Origin: Clostridia bacterium
GTDB taxonomy: Bacteria > Bacillota > Clostridia > Oscillospirales > Acutalibacteraceae
Reading direction: 5' to 3'
DNA: 9,403 bases
Assembly (NCBI GenBank): GCA_900759575.1
Contig: CAAEVU010000193.1
Coordinates: 1 to 9,403, forward strand
Below, piece by piece: positions 6,227-9,403 of the stretch. The notes beneath the pieces were generated by a model, which saw only the letters and a list, made by a program, of their open reading frames with translations, made no database searches and was not told the DNA's origin. Both the position numbers and the translations under genes were made by a program. Each line of letters opens with the position of its first letter. The stretch's first letter is position 1.

Positions 6227-6619
6227 ATGGAACGTGAGAAAAAGCGGCGAATCCTTCAGGTGGTGCTGCTGGGTCTGGGATTGTGCGTGGCCGGGGGAGT
6301 TCTGTTCGCTTTGCGCCCGCCCTGTCTGGTGCTGAAAACCACCGGACAGTATTGCGGAGCTTGCGGCGTTACAAGAATGGTGGAGGAATTGCTCCAAGGC
6401 CATGTGGCGGAAGCGTTCCGGGAAAACCCATATATGTTCGTGGTGCTGCCGTTGGCAGTGGTCTACCTGGTGGGGGAAGGCATGTGCTACATTCAGGGAA
6501 AACGTCCTCTGTGGAAACGGAAATGGATGATGCTGGTGTTGGGAGCTGTGTTGACGGCGGGGGTCGTGTTTACTTTGTTGCGGAACCTGCCAGGGTTTGA
6601 AATGCTTCAACCGTTGTGA
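6227..6619 (+). CDS. DUF2752 domain membrane protein
   Basis: This small membrane protein of 130 residues carries the DUF2752 hallmark YCGACGVTR at 42-50, with cysteines 43 and 46 and Arg50, after a first membrane helix (about 9-29). Two further helices lie at about 69-86 and 101-118. It sits in the cytoplasmic membrane; its biochemical role is unknown in the family. I chose ATG at 6227 because AGGGGG lies seven bases upstream; an in-frame ATG at 6197 would add ten residues but lacks a ribosome site. The gene is followed after 25 bp by a GT-C-type glycosyltransferase gene, so the two are likely cotranscribed. No clear promoter is seen between the terminator and the start. Confidence 0.88.
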   Translation: MEREKKRRILQVVLLGLGLCVAGGVLFALRPPCLVLKTTGQYCGACGVTRMVEELLQGHVAEAFRENPYMFVVLPLAVVYLVGEGMCYIQGKRPLWKRKWMMLVLGAVLTAGVVFTLLRNLPGFEMLQPL

Positions 6620-6644
6620 TCTGGGGAGAAAGGAAGGGTGCCCT

Positions 6645-8141
6645 GTGGGAGAAAGGGTCGGCTGGCTGGGAGAAAAACTGTGTTTTGGCTTTGGAGCTTT
6701 GTTTGCCCTGATCGTGGTGGTCCAAGGGCTGCTTACAGCCTTGAGGGGCGGCGGGTATGTGTTTATGTTCCTTTTGGGCCTGCTGGGCATGGGGGCCTTA
6801 ACGGTGTTGGGGCTGCTTTTTTTGAGGCCGTGCAAAGCGTTCCCAGTGGCTGTGTTCTCCCTGCGGTTTTTCATCGCCTTGGGAGTTATCCTGATTTTTG
6901 GAGCCCAGCCGGTCCAGGATTTCCAGACCATGTACGACGCTGCCTGCCAGATGGCTCGGGGCAGCAGGGACTATTTGCAAAACGAGTATTTTTACAACTG
7001 GGCGTATCAAACCGGGTTTGTGGCCTATGAGGCGGTGATCATCCGGCTGTTTGGGGAAAGCTTTTTGCCTTTACAGGTGTTCAACGCCCTTTGGATGGCC
7101 GGCACAGGCTGTCTTGTGTATGGAATAGCCCGCAGGTTTCTTTCCGAAACCACCTCCATGACCATTTCCTTGTTGTACGCCCTGTACCCGGCGCCCTATT
7201 TTTTGGCGGCGGCGCTGACCAATCAGCACATAGCGGTGTTTTTCTATTATCTGGGTTTTTGGCTGTTGGTCCGGGGAAAGCGGCTCACGCTTCCCAGAGC
7301 GCTGGCGGCAGGGTTAAGCCTTTCCGTGGGGAACGCCATGCGTCCCCTGGGAGTGGTGATCGTGCTGGCGCTGCTGTGCTGGACGGTGGTGCGCATGTGC
7401 CGCTGGAAAGGCCACGGCGTGCTTCGGGCTGGTGGCCTGCTTTTGGCCGCGGCGGTGGTGTATTTCATTTCTTCGGAATTGTTTGCCTGGAGCGTGGAAG
7501 CTTGGGGGCTCAATCCGGAAGGGCTTAGGAATAACCTGCCCATGTGGAAATTTGTGCTGGGCTTCAACCTGGAAAGCGGCGGGGCGTGGAACCAGGCGGA
7601 TTATAACGCCTATTACCTCCTTCCCCGGGAACAAGCGGGCCAGGCAATGTGGGATGTGGTGAAAGAGCGGCTTTCTTCCCTGGGAGTGGGAGGCTTTTTG
7701 GAGCTGTTTTGGAAAAAGAGCCAGACCATGTGGGGGTCGCTGGAATATCTCTATTGGGGGTTTGGCCATTTGGACGGCACCGCCCAAGTGTTGGGACCGC
7801 TGACCCTTTCCCAGTGTTTGAGCCTGCTGAACTATTTTGACCGCGGCATGTTTGTGCTGGTGTTTGGACTGGCAGCAGGCGCCATGGCATACTGGTTTGG
7901 AAAAGGCGCCGGGGAAGGAATGCGGTTGCCGGTGATGCTGGGATTTTTGTTTTGCGGCTATTACGGAGTGCACTTGTTTATCGAGGTGCAGGCACGGTAC
8001 CGGTATTTCCTCATGCCGGTGGTGTTCCTTTTAGCCGGAGCCGGAGCGGAATTGCTCTTGCGTTGGTGGAGAGAAAGGAACAGAGTTCCCAAGGAGGAAG
8101 GAGAAGCCGCAAACGGGGGAAAGGAAGCTTTTTCCCAGTAA
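6645..8141 (+). CDS. Polytopic GT-C type glycosyltransferase (ArnT/PMT, GT39-like)
   Basis: The 498-residue protein is very hydrophobic, with about eleven to twelve predicted membrane segments starting at residues 13-30 and 38-60. After the third segment, a loop beginning QPVQDFQTMYDAA (88-100) contains Asp92, in the place of the acidic residue that GT-C enzymes carry in their first extracytoplasmic loop. A larger soluble stretch at about 285-380 precedes the last helices, and the tail is charged (RWWRERNRVPKEE). Such enzymes move a sugar from a polyprenyl-phosphate donor to a lipid, glycan or protein outside the membrane; the substrate here is unknown. I prefer GTG at 6645, with AAGGAAGG seven bases upstream, over TTG at 6597, which overlaps the DUF2752 gene and lacks a good ribosome site. 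The match is by architecture rather than a signature motif. Confidence 0.8.
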   Translation: MGERVGWLGEKLCFGFGALFALIVVVQGLLTALRGGGYVFMFLLGLLGMGALTVLGLLFLRPCKAFPVAVFSLRFFIALGVILIFGAQPVQDFQTMYDAACQMARGSRDYLQNEYFYNWAYQTGFVAYEAVIIRLFGESFLPLQVFNALWMAGTGCLVYGIARRFLSETTSMTISLLYALYPAPYFLAAALTNQHIAVFFYYLGFWLLVRGKRLTLPRALAAGLSLSVGNAMRPLGVVIVLALLCWTVVRMCRWKGHGVLRAGGLLLAAAVVYFISSELFAWSVEAWGLNPEGLRNNLPMWKFVLGFNLESGGAWNQADYNAYYLLPREQAGQAMWDVVKERLSSLGVGGFLELFWKKSQTMWGSLEYLYWGFGHLDGTAQVLGPLTLSQCLSLLNYFDRGMFVLVFGLAAGAMAYWFGKGAGEGMRLPVMLGFLFCGYYGVHLFIEVQARYRYFLMPVVFLLAGAGAELLLRWWRERNRVPKEEGEAANGGKEAFSQ

Positions 8142-8165
8142 AGTGAAAAAATCAAGAATTGACTC

Positions 8166-8196
8166 TTGACTTCGAGTGCGCTTTAACCTTTATAAT
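8166..8196 (+). promoter_or_regulatory. Promoter of the aldo/keto reductase gene, MerR-type 19-bp spacer
   Basis: TTGACT (8166-8171) and a perfect TATAAT (8191-8196) are separated by 19 bp, two more than optimal. A partial dyad, TTCGAGTG/CGCTTTAA (8171-8186, 5 of 8 positions pairing), occupies the spacer. Overlong spacers with a dyad between the boxes are the signature of promoters activated by MerR-family proteins through DNA distortion. A second inverted repeat, TCAAGA-N6-TCTTGA (8152-8169), overlaps the -35 box. No regulator gene is visible next to it. Confidence 0.6.
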
Positions 8197-8249
8197 TTTT
8201 ACATAAATGGAAAAAAAGCCCGGTTGGGCGAGGGAGGATTATAAAAAAC

Positions 8250-9371
8250 ATGGCTGATAAGTATTTAGGAGAGAGCATTAAAAAGTTGGGCTTCGGCCTG
8301 ATGCGGCTGCCCATGATCGGCGATGAGATCGACATTGAGCAGACAAAGCGCATGGTGGATACCTTTATGGCAAAGGGCTTCACCTATTTTGACACCGCTT
8401 ACGTGTACATCGGCGGCAAATCCGAAGTGGCTTTGAAAGAAGCTGTGGTGGACCGTTATCCCCGTGACAGCTTCCAGTGCGCTACCAAGCTTCCTCTGTG
8501 GGATTTGAAGGACCCTTCCGAGATGGAAAAGATCTTCCAAGAGTCCCTGGACCGGGCCGGCCTGGAGTATTACGATTTTTATCTGCTCCATGCCATGGGT
8601 ACCGAGCGGGTGCAGAAGGCGGACGAAATGGGCGCTTGGGACTTTATGAAAAAGGTGAAGGCGGAAGGCCGGGCAAAGCATATCGGTTTCTCCTTCCATG
8701 ACACTGCCGAGGCGCTGGAGAACATTCTGAAAGCCCATCCCGAAATGGAATTCGTCCAGTTGCAGATCAACTATGTGGACTGGGAAAGTGAAAGCGTCCA
8801 GTCTCGGAAGTGCTATGAAGTGGCCCGGAAGTACGGCAAGCCCGTGATCATCATGGAGCCTGTCCGCGGTGGTTCTCTGGCCATCATGCCTCCTCAGGTG
8901 CAGGAAGTGTTCAAGGCTGCCGAGCCTGAAATGTCCGTGCCTTCTTGGGCAATCCGTTACTGCGCTTCTCTGGATGGCATCCTGACCGTGCTGTCCGGCA
9001 TGTCCACAGAGGAGCAGCTCAACGACAACACTTCCTACATGGAAAACTTCCAGCCTCTGAACGAGTCTGAGAAGGCCACCGTGCAGAAGGTGGTGGACAT
9101 TCTGAACAGCCTGCCCACCATTCCTTGCACCGCTTGTAAGTATTGTGTGGACGGATGTCCTCAGAAGATCAACATTCCCGGTGTGTTCAAGGCCATGAAC
9201 GACCGCACCCTGTACAACAACATGGAAGCTTCTCAGAAAGCTTATGAGAACGCCACCAAGGAAGGCGGCAAGGCAGGGGATTGCATCCAGTGCGGTGCTT
9301 GCGAAGCTCATTGCCCCCAGCATATCCAGATCATTGAGACCTTGAAAAAGGCTGCCAAGGAATTTAACTGA
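8250..9371 (+). CDS. Aldo/keto reductase with C-terminal 4Fe-4S ferredoxin domain
   Basis: The protein has 373 residues. Residues 1 to about 280 are the (beta/alpha)8 aldo/keto reductase barrel with the full catalytic tetrad: Asp48 and Tyr53 in YFDTAYVYIGG, Lys80 in CATKLPLW and His114 in YLLHAMG. The C-terminal part adds two clusters of four cysteines, C293-C296-C299-C303 (CTACKYCVDGCP) and C345-C348-C351-C355 (CIQCGACEAHCP), able to hold two 4Fe-4S clusters. This is the ferredoxin-fused branch common in anaerobes; it is cytoplasmic, with substrate unknown and electrons perhaps exchanged with ferredoxin. The start is ATG at 8250 with AGGGAGG twelve bases upstream, a rather long gap. Codon use is more biased than in neighbouring genes (many GCT, TCT, CCT and AAG), suggesting high expression. 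It has its own promoter; no terminator is seen before the window ends. Confidence 0.95.
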   Translation: MADKYLGESIKKLGFGLMRLPMIGDEIDIEQTKRMVDTFMAKGFTYFDTAYVYIGGKSEVALKEAVVDRYPRDSFQCATKLPLWDLKDPSEMEKIFQESLDRAGLEYYDFYLLHAMGTERVQKADEMGAWDFMKKVKAEGRAKHIGFSFHDTAEALENILKAHPEMEFVQLQINYVDWESESVQSRKCYEVARKYGKPVIIMEPVRGGSLAIMPPQVQEVFKAAEPEMSVPSWAIRYCASLDGILTVLSGMSTEEQLNDNTSYMENFQPLNESEKATVQKVVDILNSLPTIPCTACKYCVDGCPQKINIPGVFKAMNDRTLYNNMEASQKAYENATKEGGKAGDCIQCGACEAHCPQHIQIIETLKKAAKEFN

Positions 9372-9403
9372 TAAACGAACAAAAATCCGCTTTGGCAAGG
9401 GCC

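Noticed and set aside
8218..8229. Minus-strand terminator-like GCCC-AACC-GGGC followed by seven Ts
   Set aside because: The stem is only four base pairs and no minus-strand gene runs toward it; it lies in the leader of the reductase gene.
8265..9398. Long open frame of 377 codons on the minus strand opposite the aldo/keto reductase
   Set aside because: It mirrors a strongly codon-biased real gene, is His/Leu-rich without any recognisable domain, and has no supporting promoter or ribosome site.

Overview
This window looks like chromosome from a Gram-positive anaerobe of the class Clostridia, most likely an Oscillospirales/Ruminococcaceae-type gut bacterium. That placement is an inference. It rests on a DUF4364 protein, a DegV/FakB-type lipid-binding protein, an aldo/keto reductase with a C-terminal ferredoxin-like domain, sigma-A promoters of Firmicutes type, strong purine-rich ribosome binding sites and a moderately high G+C content. 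I see no rRNA, tRNA, insertion sequence, phage gene or CRISPR array.

Left part, minus strand (1-4208). Reading leftward there are two transcription units. The first encodes a family 2 glycosyltransferase and a polysaccharide flippase 11 bp apart, behind a near-consensus promoter and a leader of about 120 nt with two inverted repeats. Together they look like a small module for making and exporting a surface glycan. The second has its own promoter and encodes a DUF4364 winged-helix protein followed after 16 bp by a long membrane-anchored surface protein. That protein runs off the left edge of the window. It carries a putative beta-propeller-like ectodomain and then a Ser-Pro dipeptide stalk encoded by at least eleven 18-bp tandem repeats.

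Middle, plus strand (4474-6184). A divergent intergenic region separates the two halves. It holds a consensus promoter (TTGACA-17-TATACT) covered by three 23-bp-spaced direct repeats, the likely operator array of the next gene. That gene is a 74-residue XRE regulator with no ATG, GTG or TTG available as a sensible start; ATA at 4545 fits the ribosome binding site and the family alignment. It overlaps by 14 bp a four-helix membrane protein, forming a regulator-membrane protein pair. A DegV gene follows with its own promoter, whose -35 box overlaps the stop codon of the membrane protein, and it ends in a clear intrinsic terminator.

Right part, plus strand (6227-9403). A DUF2752 membrane protein and a polytopic GT-C-type glycosyltransferase form a second envelope-related pair. 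Last comes an aldo/keto reductase with two 4Fe-4S motifs. Its promoter has a 19-bp spacer with a partial dyad, the layout typical of MerR-family control.

Most of the content is recognisable housekeeping or envelope biology. The least ordinary parts are the Ser-Pro stalk protein, the ATA-start XRE gene with its repeat operators, and the MerR-like promoter of the reductase.
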